Part shown: positions 53,698-62,107 of the stretch, one piece after another
Numbering within the stretch: the stretch's first letter is position 1
Layout: each line of letters opens with the position of its first letter
Assembly: GCF_001425355.1 (NCBI RefSeq)
Contig: NZ_LMQN01000015.1
Span: 685,578 to 749,577, forward strand
DNA from: Chryseobacterium sp. Leaf405
GTDB lineage: Bacteria > Bacteroidota > Bacteroidia > Flavobacteriales > Weeksellaceae
Reading direction: 5' to 3'
DNA: 64,000 bases
Made by a program: the position numbers and the translations under genes
The notes under the pieces: model-generated
The model's database searches: none
Seen by the model: only the letters and a program-made list of their open reading frames with translations
Told to the model about the DNA's origin: nothing

Positions 53698-54198
53698 ATG
53701 GACAAAGTAACATTACAAAGAATCGAAAAACTTCACCCATTGATAAGAGAAGAAGTGAAGGAGATTATTAAAGAATGCGACGAAGCATTAACCGGAAGAG
53801 CAAAAGTGAGAATCACCCAAGGCTTGAGAAGTTTCGAAGAACAGGAAAAATTGTACGCCATCGGAAGAATCACATCAGGAAAAAAAGTGACCAATGCCAA
53901 AGCCGGACAAAGCATCCACAATTACGGACTCGCCGTCGATATTTGTATGATCATTGGTGGAAAAACAGCAAGCTGGGACACCGCAAAAGATTGGGATAAC
54001 GACAAAGTTGCAGATTGGTACGAATGTGTAAAAATTTTCGCAAAACATGGTTGGCATTGGGGTGGCAATTGGAAAACCTTTAAGGATCTTCCTCATTTTG
54101 AAAAGAAAAATGTTCTGACGAAAAAAGGGTTGGTGAAAACGAGTTGGAGAACTTTATTAAAAATGAAAATGGATAAGAATGGTTATGTTATTATATAA
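53698..54198 (+). CDS. M15-family peptidoglycan endopeptidase, endolysin-like
   Basis: Zinc peptidase of 166 aa from the ATG at 53698 (MDKVTLQRIEKLHPLIREEV); a TTG at 53674 is inside the promoter region. The VanY/L-Ala-D-Glu-peptidase pattern is complete: RITQGLRSFEEQEKLYAIGR, SIHNYGLAVDI (zinc His and Asp) and WHWGGNWKTFKDLPHFE (catalytic and ligand His). It lacks a signal peptide, as do phage endolysins, so it must reach the wall through lysis, a holin or a dedicated secretion route. It opens the locus and is preceded by two copies of the 36-bp element. Confidence 0.88.
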   Translation: MDKVTLQRIEKLHPLIREEVKEIIKECDEALTGRAKVRITQGLRSFEEQEKLYAIGRITSGKKVTNAKAGQSIHNYGLAVDICMIIGGKTASWDTAKDWDNDKVADWYECVKIFAKHGWHWGGNWKTFKDLPHFEKKNVLTKKGLVKTSWRTLLKMKMDKNGYVII

Positions 54199-54299
54199 TA
54201 TATTAACTAAAAATTCATTAAGGTTTAAATTAAAAACCATTTAAAATAATTGATTAAAAAAATCAATATAAATTCCCCAAAAAGAGAATTTATTTTTAA

Positions 54300-54335
54300 C
54301 ACGACAAGTTCTGTCGCTTCCCGATCCTATATTTG
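54300..54335 (+). promoter_or_regulatory. 36-bp promoter/operator element, copy 3
   Basis: CACGACAAGTTCTGTCGC, 10 nt, then TATATTTG. In this copy CGACA (54302-54306) and TGTCG (54312-54316) form a perfect 5-bp inverted repeat, suggesting a dimeric DNA-binding protein. It drives the patatin gene. Confidence 0.85.
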
Positions 54336-54375
54336 CTTTAAAGAAAGACCCCAAAAGCAATCATTATAAAAAGCT

Positions 54376-54411
54376 AAAACCAATAGTAATTTTCGGAAAA
54401 CTATTGGTTTT
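54376..54411 (+). promoter_or_regulatory. 12-bp hairpin in the leader of the patatin gene
   Basis: AAAACCAATAGT / ACTATTGGTTTT is a perfect 12-bp stem with a 12-nt loop (AATTTTCGGAAA). It is placed between the copy 3 promoter and the start codon, 48 nt before the ATG. It has only a weak T tract, so it could be an attenuator or an RNA-stability element. Confidence 0.6.
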
Positions 54412-54459
54412 ACTTGTCTAAAATTGCCATACATTTCTTAAAAAACAAGTATAAAAAAC

Positions 54460-55497
54460 ATGAAAAAGACGACCATCCTTTCTTTGGACGGAGGCGGGAT
54501 CAGGGGAATTATCACCTGCATTATCCTGCGTTACATAGAAGAACAACTGCAGTTTTATGATAAGCCGAGTGCAAAACTTGGCGATTATTTCGACTTTGTT
54601 GCGGGAAGCAGCACAGGAGGGCTTATTGCGTCTATTATTCTATGTCCTGATGAACACCGAAAGTCAAAATATTCTATCCAGAAAGGGTTGGAATTGTATG
54701 CCGAAAAAGGTGGTGACATATTCCACGTTTCTTTTTGGGAGCGTTTGGTGAATCCGTTTGGATTATTGAACGAAAAAATCTCCCAAGACGAACTTGAAAA
54801 AAACTTGAATGACTTTTTTGGAAAATTAGAATTAAAAGAATTAATAAAACCATGTCTAATAACAAGTTACGATATTGAAAACAGAAGAGCAAAATTATTC
54901 AATTCCTGGAAAGCGAATATAAGCACAGATAATTTTTATGTAAAAGACGTTTGCAGAGCGACCTCAGCAGCTCCGACTTATTTTACACCGATTCAGATTA
55001 AATCGATGTACGGACAGATTTTCAGTTTGATTGATGGTGGAATGTTTGCCAATAATCCTGCACTTTGCGCCTATGCCGAAGCAAGAAAAATTCCCTTTGC
55101 GGAAGTTTTGAAAAACCATCAAAAGGCAAATCATCCGATTGTAAATGATATGATTATGGTTTCAATCGGCACAGGAATTGAGTCAAGATCGTATTCATTT
55201 AAAAAATTACAAAAGGCTGGAAAAATAGGTTGGGTAAACCCAATTATTGATATCTTAATGTCTGCCAACGCAGAAACGGTTGATTATCAATTAGGGCAAA
55301 TGTTTCAAACGTTAGGACAAAGAAATCAGAAAAATTACTATCGACTAAATCCTTCGTTGAAGAATGCTTCACCCTCCATGGATAATGTGAAAAGATCGAA
55401 TATTGAGAATCTCATACAAGCTGGATTAAGTTATATTGATGATAACAGAGAAATGCTGAATCAGATTGTACAAAAATTAATTAGAAATAAATTATAA
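54460..55497 (+). CDS. Patatin-like phospholipase
   Basis: Lipid acyl hydrolase of 345 aa with the Ser-Asp dyad. The oxyanion loop is LSLDGGGIRGIIT, the nucleophile Ser is in VAGSSTGGLIAS and the Asp in LIDGGMFANNPALCAYAEA. The C-terminal portion (KLQKAGKIGWVNPIIDILMSA, YDYR-like RLNPSL) matches the bacterial CapV/FabD-like patatin group. It has no signal peptide and no membrane helix. No CD-NTase is nearby, so a CBASS effector role is unsupported. Next to an endolysin-like gene, a membrane-disrupting or lysis role is the simplest inference. Confidence 0.9.
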   Translation: MKKTTILSLDGGGIRGIITCIILRYIEEQLQFYDKPSAKLGDYFDFVAGSSTGGLIASIILCPDEHRKSKYSIQKGLELYAEKGGDIFHVSFWERLVNPFGLLNEKISQDELEKNLNDFFGKLELKELIKPCLITSYDIENRRAKLFNSWKANISTDNFYVKDVCRATSAAPTYFTPIQIKSMYGQIFSLIDGGMFANNPALCAYAEARKIPFAEVLKNHQKANHPIVNDMIMVSIGTGIESRSYSFKKLQKAGKIGWVNPIIDILMSANAETVDYQLGQMFQTLGQRNQKNYYRLNPSLKNASPSMDNVKRSNIENLIQAGLSYIDDNREMLNQIVQKLIRNKL

Positions 55498-55625
55498 GCT
55501 TTTAACCTTATAATAGTTCAATATAAGCTTTTTTAATTATAACTGAAATTCGTCACAATTTTATTCTTTATTCTGATTAGAAAATACTTAAAAAATAAAT
55601 GATAAAATTTCTAAAATAAATTAAA

Positions 55626-55661
55626 CACGTCAAGTTTTGTCGCTCTCCGCTCCTATCTTTG
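55626..55661 (+). promoter_or_regulatory. 36-bp promoter/operator element, copy 4
   Basis: CACGTCAAGTTTTGTCGC, 10 nt, then TATCTTTG. It lies in front of the 57-residue acidic protein gene, with a roughly 115-nt leader similar to that after copy 5. Confidence 0.85.
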
Positions 55662-55775
55662 GAGTATAAATAAAGCACAAAAATAATCTCAAAAAACAAC
55701 ATTCGAATTCAACATCAATCAATGCTGAACAGCTAGAAATCTGTTTCAATCTCAACACTAAAAACCCGAATCCAA
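55661..55775 (+). repeat. Duplicated leader, unit A
   Basis: The leader after copy 4 resembles the one at 55998-56115. Shared blocks in order are AGTATAAATAAA, CACAA, ATAATC, TCAAAAAACA, GAATTCA and ATGCTGAACAGC. In this unit ATGCTGAACAGC is followed by TAG, giving a 4-residue mini-frame. Confidence 0.65.
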
Positions 55776-55777
55776 AC

Positions 55778-55951
55778 ATGCAAAAACCCAATCACAATCT
55801 AGATACAACCTTCGACAAAGAGCTTTATACGATTGAGTGGAGCGACATCGAAAACGCCGAGATAGATTATGAAAACTATCTTTCCAACATTGAAGATTTC
55901 TTCCGTGAAGATTTTGAAAATGATATTTTAAAAGAAGAAATTGATTACTAG
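55778..55951 (+). CDS. Small acidic protein of 57 residues
   Basis: ATG at 55778 to TAG at 55951. It begins MQKPNHNLDTTFDKELYTIE and ends ENDILKEEIDY. Of 57 residues 18 are Asp/Glu and only 4 Lys/Arg, with no Cys and no signal peptide. It has its own 36-bp promoter element and leader, which supports real expression. No family was recognised. Possible roles are an anti-toxin or chaperone-like partner, a DNA mimic or an inhibitor of the locus lysins; nothing in the sequence decides among these. Confidence 0.65.
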   Translation: MQKPNHNLDTTFDKELYTIEWSDIENAEIDYENYLSNIEDFFREDFENDILKEEIDY

Positions 55952-55962
55952 AAAAAATTAAA

Positions 55963-55998
55963 CATGTCAAGTTCTGTCACTGTCCAACATTATCTTTG
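55963..55998 (+). promoter_or_regulatory. 36-bp promoter/operator element, copy 5
   Basis: CATGTCAAGTTCTGTCAC, 10 nt, then TATCTTTG. It drives the 1217-residue protein gene and probably the genes behind it. Its start lies 11 nt after the small acidic gene. Confidence 0.85.
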
Positions 55999-56115
55999 AA
56001 GTATAAATAAAACACAAGATAATCCTTCAAAAAACATTACAAAACCTTTGAATTCACCATTCACAAAAAATGCTGAACAGCCAGAACTGTGCTTAAAAAT
56101 TAACACCAAAAATTA
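55998..56115 (+). repeat. Duplicated leader, unit B
   Basis: This is the second copy of the leader described at 55661-55775. Here ATGCTGAACAGC opens the 8-residue mini-frame MLNSQNCA. A further ATG at 56122 opens a 17-residue frame (MKKKMSENHLKNLANPK, stop at 56175) before the large gene. Confidence 0.6.
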
Positions 56116-56218
56116 ACAGAAATGAAAAAGAAAATGTCTGAAAACCACTTAAAAAATTTAGCAAACCCAAAATAAAACTTCAAATTTTAAATTTTTTAAA
56201 ACCAAAAACAAATTACAA

Positions 56219-59200
56219 ATGGCAGAAAATGAAAGCCCAGCAACACCGATTGCAGAAAACACACCAACACAAACACTTTTTAGATTCGTAAGCTTAAGAA
56301 GTCCACAATTATCTGATGAAAATGAACATACGAGACGCTTTATTCTTATGCCGGATGAAGTAAAATCTGACGGTCATTTTTATCCGCAAGTTACAGCTGG
56401 AACAGGATCTAAAAGACAACTTTTACTTGCTGAAGCATCTAACTTTGCAGCATCACCAGCACTAATTTCTAAAGACAGCACCACTAATAATTTAGAAATT
56501 TTTAAAAGAACATATAACGTTTTTTATTATTTCGCTGTATGGATTGCCAGAAATAAGAGTACTTGTACGTATGAAGAATACGAGGTACAAAAAAATGCCG
56601 TATTGGCATCTACCTATGTTCTTCCGGATATGATATTCTTATGGGACAACTTTATTTATCAGGTTGTTACCCAGAAAGATTTCTACATCAAAGAAGTAAT
56701 GATGCAGATGATTACAGCATTACATGTGTTTACTAATGGAAATGATGATGAAAGTATTAAAGTTGCCTTAGCCGCAAGAATTGTCCTTCCAAAAGAATTA
56801 ATGCAGGATGAAAACTCCTCTCCTATTGCCAGATCTGCAGCCAGATCTGCCGGAAATGAGGTAAAAGAAACCGCCCCTTCTGAAGAAATGAGGAAACAGC
56901 AGGCAACTTCTACAGCAAAAACTAAGCTTAGCAGAATTGAAGGCTTAAAGAAAAACCTAACTGCGACTGAGAAAAAATACCAAAAAGAATATCAGGCGGA
57001 ATACAAAATTCAGGATGAAGCACATCAAAAACTAATTGAGCCAATTATTGAAAAATATAATGAAGCCGTTGCCTTTGCCCAGGAAGAATATTGTGGTATC
57101 AGACCTCCCGGGACCGAATATAATCCGGAAGATCCTTGTCAGCAACCCAAAAATATTCCCTATCCAAAGCTTCCAACATTTGAATTTAACTTTAGAGACG
57201 AAGTAAGTGCTGAATCTTTAACTGAATCTTTGAAGGCTGAGAGTCTGGAAACCTTATTGGATGTTTTAGGTCATAAATTTGAGCCTGAAGCATTGACAAG
57301 CCGTGCTCAACAAGATGATATTAAAGATCTTGAATTGCTATTGGAAGGCAGAACTACTTTTGCAGAAATTACAACTGTAATTAATGAAAATGTAGATAAC
57401 CTTAATAATACCATTCTTGAGAATACACAAAGTAATGAAGAAACATATACAAGTATCGGCGGGGTAATTGTACCGGTAGCCAGAACAGTTTCTGTACCAT
57501 TTACTTTCCAGGTTTGTACAAAGATGAATTATAAACAATATATGCTGGATCTGGCATTAAATGTACCTGATTCTTCTTGGGATATCAATTTAATATCTTA
57601 TCAAGTGACTCCGGCTGGAGCGTCATCAATAATGGGTAATGGATATACAAAATCCCGATCAGGAAATACTATATTCCTGAACGATCTATTCAGTCCCGGG
57701 CTAGATTTCAATTTTATTCATGATTCAATGCTAAGAGTAAAAGTTCTTTTCACCAATGGAAGGATTACAGAGTTTGTAACCCCTGTGAGTGTAAGAACCT
57801 GTACAACTGGAAAGTTTGAATTGGAAGTTGAAGAAGGAGAACCACCGATACTTGTTGAAGATGAAGACAACTTTATTCCGTCCGGATTTGGCTTCAAAAA
57901 TATCGGTATTGCTGATTATCTAAAGGTAGAGCAAAACACTCATGCTTATGTTGAAGGTGAAGTTGCCCATATTGAAAATGTAATGGCACGAGAATACCGT
58001 GAGAAATCTACAAGAAGATTAAGAAGAAGTGAAAATACCACGACTTCATCATCCGATACCGAAAGGGAACAACTTACCGATACGACTACTGCTAATCGTT
58101 ATGAAATGCAGAATGAGATTTCTAAGATGGTACAGGAATCATCAGATATGAATGCTTATGCTAATTCCTCTTATACCAACAGCAAATTTGGAATTACCTT
58201 GAATGCAGGCGCAGCATATGCCAATCATAAATCAAAAGAAGAAAGCACAAGACAGGCAGTAACTCAGTCCCAAGACATTACCGCCAGAGCAATGGATAGA
58301 ATTGTAACTAAGGTACATGAAGAAAGAATTGAAAAAATTATTGATGAATTTGAAGAAAATAATTCTCATGGATTTGACAATAGAAAAGGTGACAAACATG
58401 TTGTAGGCGTTTACAGATGGGTAGATAAACTCATGAAAAATCAGATTTACAACTATGGCAAACGAATGATGTTTGAGTTTATGATTCCTGAACCTGCTAA
58501 GCTTCATTTATTAGGAATGGTGAATGTTAAAAGTGCGAATCAAACAGATTTAGTAAAACCTGTGGATCCAAGAACCTCTACAACAATGCAAATGACGGAT
58601 TATTCAGTATTAGGAACCTTAAATGGGGAGAATATTCTTAAATATTGGGCAGGAAAATATAATGTAGAAATAGATCAAAAACCTGACAGCAGTGTTACAA
58701 TTGGCAAAGGATTATCATTCAGTGGATCCGACCCAAAATCTCTATTTTTTAGCGATAAGGATACATTAACGATCCCAGATAATTATGTTGCAAAAAAAGC
58801 AAAAGCATGGCTTTCTGGAATGGAAAATCTTAACAATGGAAGAGGATTAACAGCAAGTGCAGGTGATGTTCTTTTTGCTTCTTTTGGAGGAATGCTCAAT
58901 GGAGGTAGATATGAGGGACAAGGATATACATTTTTTAATCAAGAATTTAGAAAAAGTATTCCTATTTCCGCATATTCGTCCAGCTATTATACTTCGTACA
59001 TCAACATTTCTATTTATTGTGAACTCACTCAAGAAGCCAAAGATGCATGGTTTCAAAAGACATTCAAAGCAATTATTGATGCTTATGAAGAAGCTTTGGT
59101 AGATTACAACAATAAACTTGCAGAAGAGCAAAGTAAAGCAGTAGTAATCAAAGACTCAAATCCTAATTTCTACAGACAGATTGAAAATACGGTATTGCGT

Positions 59201-59872
59201 AAAAATTGTATTTCATATATGGCAGATAGAGCTGCTGGATCTACTCATGGATATGGATTAGCAGGATTAACACAAGGAACTACGTTTACAGATTATGAAA
59301 CTGTACTTTCTAATGACTTGGATAAATATACTGCTTTCGTAAAATTCATGGAACAGGCTTTTGAATGGGAAAACCTTTCGTATTACCTGTATCCTTATTA
59401 CTGGGGCAACAAGCAGAATTGGGTAGAATTATATCAGTCAGAAAATACTGATCCATTATTCAGAAACTTCCTACAAAGTGGAATGGCAAGAGTTATTGCA
59501 ACGGTGCGTCCCGGATTTGAAGATGCTGTACAGTTCTATTTAGCAACAGGAAAAATTTGGAGTGGCGGTGAAGTTCCTGTCATTGGCGATGAACTTTATT
59601 TATCAATTGTTGATGAAATGAAACAGCCAAAAGGAGAAAAACAAGGAAAAGCATGGTTAACAAGACTCCCTACGACTTTAAATATCCTTCAGGCAGAAAG
59701 TATCGGGTTAAAAGTGGCTCACGCTTTACCATTCACCAAAGAAAATCCTGACGATTTTGAAGTTCCGTCTGAAGTGATTACTGAGGATAAGTTCAATTTT
59801 GAGCCAAACGGTAACCTTTTAGGAACACAACCTGGCGAAGAAGAGAAAATCATTACAGGAGACTGGGTCTAA
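56219..59872 (+). CDS. Large unrecognised protein of 1217 residues
   Basis: No known family was assigned. It has no signal peptide (MAENESPATPIAENTPTQT). Residues about 90-190 are helical and aromatic (NVFYYFAVWIARN, FLWDNFIYQVVTQKDFYIKEVM). About 230-310 is a charged coiled-coil region. About 415-560 is beta-rich. About 575-760 is a striking Arg/Glu/Thr/Ser helical zone: VEGEVAHIENVMAREYREKS, RRLRRSENTTTSSSD, TDTTTANRYEMQNEISKMVQ. A C-terminal helical and beta part follows. Size, lack of export signal and the downstream tail-fibre-like gene suggest a structural or scaffold component of a phage-tail-like particle or delivery machine. This is inference. Confidence 0.75.
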   Translation: MAENESPATPIAENTPTQTLFRFVSLRSPQLSDENEHTRRFILMPDEVKSDGHFYPQVTAGTGSKRQLLLAEASNFAASPALISKDSTTNNLEIFKRTYNVFYYFAVWIARNKSTCTYEEYEVQKNAVLASTYVLPDMIFLWDNFIYQVVTQKDFYIKEVMMQMITALHVFTNGNDDESIKVALAARIVLPKELMQDENSSPIARSAARSAGNEVKETAPSEEMRKQQATSTAKTKLSRIEGLKKNLTATEKKYQKEYQAEYKIQDEAHQKLIEPIIEKYNEAVAFAQEEYCGIRPPGTEYNPEDPCQQPKNIPYPKLPTFEFNFRDEVSAESLTESLKAESLETLLDVLGHKFEPEALTSRAQQDDIKDLELLLEGRTTFAEITTVINENVDNLNNTILENTQSNEETYTSIGGVIVPVARTVSVPFTFQVCTKMNYKQYMLDLALNVPDSSWDINLISYQVTPAGASSIMGNGYTKSRSGNTIFLNDLFSPGLDFNFIHDSMLRVKVLFTNGRITEFVTPVSVRTCTTGKFELEVEEGEPPILVEDEDNFIPSGFGFKNIGIADYLKVEQNTHAYVEGEVAHIENVMAREYREKSTRRLRRSENTTTSSSDTEREQLTDTTTANRYEMQNEISKMVQESSDMNAYANSSYTNSKFGITLNAGAAYANHKSKEESTRQAVTQSQDITARAMDRIVTKVHEERIEKIIDEFEENNSHGFDNRKGDKHVVGVYRWVDKLMKNQIYNYGKRMMFEFMIPEPAKLHLLGMVNVKSANQTDLVKPVDPRTSTTMQMTDYSVLGTLNGENILKYWAGKYNVEIDQKPDSSVTIGKGLSFSGSDPKSLFFSDKDTLTIPDNYVAKKAKAWLSGMENLNNGRGLTASAGDVLFASFGGMLNGGRYEGQGYTFFNQEFRKSIPISAYSSSYYTSYINISIYCELTQEAKDAWFQKTFKAIIDAYEEALVDYNNKLAEEQSKAVVIKDSNPNFYRQIENTVLRKNCISYMADRAAGSTHGYGLAGLTQGTTFTDYETVLSNDLDKYTAFVKFMEQAFEWENLSYYLYPYYWGNKQNWVELYQSENTDPLFRNFLQSGMARVIATVRPGFEDAVQFYLATGKIWSGGEVPVIGDELYLSIVDEMKQPKGEKQGKAWLTRLPTTLNILQAESIGLKVAHALPFTKENPDDFEVPSEVITEDKFNFEPNGNLLGTQPGEEEKIITGDWV

Positions 59873-59899
59873 ATTATATTCATACTTAAAAACAATAAT

Positions 59900-61459
59900 A
59901 TGTCCGATATAGGAAAAATTATAAGAGTAAATGCATTGCCACCAGTTGGAGAAAGAGAAACCAATGTTATTTACCAAGTAGCTGCACCAGGTGCAGCTAC
60001 TTATACAGACTATGCCATTGATGCTAATGGAGATTTGAAAACACACGCCGTAGTGGAAGGTTCTATTCCTGTAGAATTATCCGATGATCATGTAAGTATT
60101 TCTGATCTTGATCTGCTTGCAGAAGGAATTGCAACTCAGGCTGAATTTAATTCAGATACCAGACAAAAACTGGATTTAAAATTAGAAATTCCATCTGTTG
60201 AAGGGAATTCTCAGTATTTTCCGAAGATCATCGGTTTAGATGATAACGGAAATATTGCCAAGTTACCTGCGGGAGATTTAGGGAAAAATATGATGAATGC
60301 TGATCTTACCAATACATCTGCAAGAAATCATACTTTAAACGCACCTTTTTCAATCAGCACTTTAGGAAATGAATACAAAATTTCAGGTTTGCCAAACAAA
60401 AATACTGACGTTGCCAATTTTCAAAAGGTTATGGTTCAAAACTCAGCGGGAGTGAATGCAATTGTTGATAACAAAAATCTTCTGATTGGAACGCCACAGC
60501 AAATGACAGAAGCAGAAAGAACAGCCTGGAAAACCGCAATGAATGGGGGTTGGAGCACGAATACAATGAGTGTAGCTTTCATCACACCTCCTGTTATTGA
60601 TAAGCAAGATAGAAATTCGTGGATTACTTTACGTGGAGCCAACCTCAACTTAAATCCCGCTACTTTTTCTGTTGAAATAATGGCGAACGATGGAGTTACC
60701 AGCTTAGCAATAATTCCCAATTCACAGGTTCAGTTATATTCTAATGGGTTAGATCTTACTTTTTATTACAATTTTAAAAATTTACCATTAGGAAAATACA
60801 AAATAAGACTTTGGAATGGTATAGCTTATTATGTAACCCCTGTTACGGTAGAAGTTGTTGCAGTATTGGATGTTATCAATCTAAATAATCTCGTTTGGGA
60901 AACCAAATTATTTACTCCGAATACACCAGATGTGGTTACAGTTGCGGGAGGTTCCATGTCTTATAATGCAAGCACAGCAAACAAAACTTTTGCAAGAGAA
61001 AATATTGTAGTCGCCGCACTAAAAAGCAGTGAATTTGTTTCTGCGGGACAAAACTTTATAATGTCTGGGACTCTAAGATTAAGAGATGATGCTCTTTCCT
61101 TGATGAATATTATTTTGGGAGTTATAAATAAAAACAACACTCTAGCTTTAACTAACAATGCTAATTTCCAAATAAGTATCAACGCCAATAATATTGCTAA
61201 TAATACCAAAACTATTTTTGGTGATAATCTTTTTTCTATGTGGACATCAAATGATAGTCAAGTCATAACTAATTGGAGTATAGCTCGGAATAATGGTTTG
61301 TTTACTGTTCTTATAAAATATGGTTCATCTATTAACATGAGTACAAGAATAGGAATTGATGAAGCTTTATCGCTTGTCTGCTATATCAATAATACAGCTA
61401 ATAATGACAATACAGGTGCTGATGCAGGCTTTAACATTCAATCTGCTTACAGATTTTAA
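59900..61459 (+). CDS. Phage tail-fibre-like protein
   Basis: A 519-aa protein without a signal peptide. The N-terminus INALP-type segment (IIRVNALPPVGERETNVIYQ, then YTDYAIDANGDLKTH) is the kind found at the start of phage tail or receptor-binding fibre proteins. The middle has GNIAKLPAGDLGKN and QKVMVQNSAGVNAIVDNKN. The C-terminal third is Asn/Ser/Thr-rich beta sequence, as in carbohydrate-binding tips. It is 27 nt downstream of the 1217-residue gene. The likely role is recognition of a surface or partner cell. Family placement rests on pattern only. Confidence 0.6.
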   Translation: MSDIGKIIRVNALPPVGERETNVIYQVAAPGAATYTDYAIDANGDLKTHAVVEGSIPVELSDDHVSISDLDLLAEGIATQAEFNSDTRQKLDLKLEIPSVEGNSQYFPKIIGLDDNGNIAKLPAGDLGKNMMNADLTNTSARNHTLNAPFSISTLGNEYKISGLPNKNTDVANFQKVMVQNSAGVNAIVDNKNLLIGTPQQMTEAERTAWKTAMNGGWSTNTMSVAFITPPVIDKQDRNSWITLRGANLNLNPATFSVEIMANDGVTSLAIIPNSQVQLYSNGLDLTFYYNFKNLPLGKYKIRLWNGIAYYVTPVTVEVVAVLDVINLNNLVWETKLFTPNTPDVVTVAGGSMSYNASTANKTFARENIVVAALKSSEFVSAGQNFIMSGTLRLRDDALSLMNIILGVINKNNTLALTNNANFQISINANNIANNTKTIFGDNLFSMWTSNDSQVITNWSIARNNGLFTVLIKYGSSINMSTRIGIDEALSLVCYINNTANNDNTGADAGFNIQSAYRF

Positions 61460-61477
61460 TACAAACTAATCTTTACA

Positions 61478-61505
61478 GGCAGAGCGCAAAAACTCTGCCC
61501 CTTTT
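61478..61505 (+). terminator. Hairpin terminator, GGCAGAG copy 1
   Basis: GGCAGAG / CTCTGCC with an 8-nt loop is followed by CCTTTTT. Nearly the same hairpin recurs at 62063-62089, after the next gene. Confidence 0.8.
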
Positions 61506-61532
61506 TAACCTTAATAATGACAATACTAAACA

Positions 61533-62039
61533 ATGAAAAAACAATTATTAATACCGCAAGCGGTACAGCAAACAGTAAATGAAATTAATTCGGTAGAAAT
61601 AAACCTCGGAGAAATCCAGATTCATAAACATCCTTTGCTACCTGCTTTTGACAGATTTATTAAAATCAATAAAATAGTCGTAGACACAGAACTGCCAAGA
61701 ACTTATCTTTTTTACCAGCAGGTTCTGAAAGATAAAATTACCCATCAAGTAGAACCATCAAAATTACCCAATCCGGAATGGATGATCGGAGAAAATGAAT
61801 GGTCTTTTTTGAGAGATGAAAGTTTCAATAAAATCTCAGTTCCTGTAATAGATGAACAGACTCAGGAGCCAATTTTAGGTGAAAACGGAGAGCCAAAAAC
61901 CTCCATGATAAAAGTTGATACTCATGCTTATATGCTGTGGCTTCTTAAAAACAACAAATTAGGATTTTTAGATCTTTTAAAAGTTTATCTGAACGAATTT
62001 GTTGAAATAAAGAAAGATGAGCTGGACAGATTATCATAA
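61533..62039 (+). CDS. Hypothetical 168-residue protein of the 53-64 kb locus
   Basis: Soluble protein with no signal peptide. MKKQLLIPQAVQQTVNEINSVEIN, ELPRTYLFYQQVLKDKI, PEWMIGENEWSFLRDESFNK and a C-terminal helix LLKVYLNEFVEIKKDELDRL are visible. VIDEQTQEPILGENGEP looks like a flexible Glu/Pro hairpin. No family was recognised. It lies between two near-identical hairpins, after the fibre-like gene and before the toxin-like gene. Chaperone, adaptor or tail-assembly roles are possible. Confidence 0.65.
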   Translation: MKKQLLIPQAVQQTVNEINSVEINLGEIQIHKHPLLPAFDRFIKINKIVVDTELPRTYLFYQQVLKDKITHQVEPSKLPNPEWMIGENEWSFLRDESFNKISVPVIDEQTQEPILGENGEPKTSMIKVDTHAYMLWLLKNNKLGFLDLLKVYLNEFVEIKKDELDRLS

Positions 62040-62062
62040 AACCATTTAATATTTAACCACAT

Positions 62063-62089
62063 GGCAGAGCCTAAAAACTCTGCCTTTTT
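62063..62089 (+). terminator. Hairpin terminator, GGCAGAG copy 2
   Basis: GGCAGAG / CTCTGCC with an 8-nt loop (CCTAAAAA) and TTTTT. It duplicates the hairpin at 61478-61505 in arm sequence and loop length. Confidence 0.8.
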
Positions 62090-62107
62090 AACTTTAAAAA
62101 TCACGAA

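Noticed and set aside
54460..55497. CBASS anti-phage effector (CapV-like patatin)
   Set aside because: The patatin fold and length fit, but no CD-NTase/cyclase, Cap2 or Cap3 gene is beside it, and its promoter element ties it to the M15 and 1217-residue genes.
53553..55998. Insertion-sequence ends or a transposon repeat family
   Set aside because: All copies point the same way, sit upstream of genes at promoter distance and end in a TAnnTTTG box. No transposase or target duplication is present.
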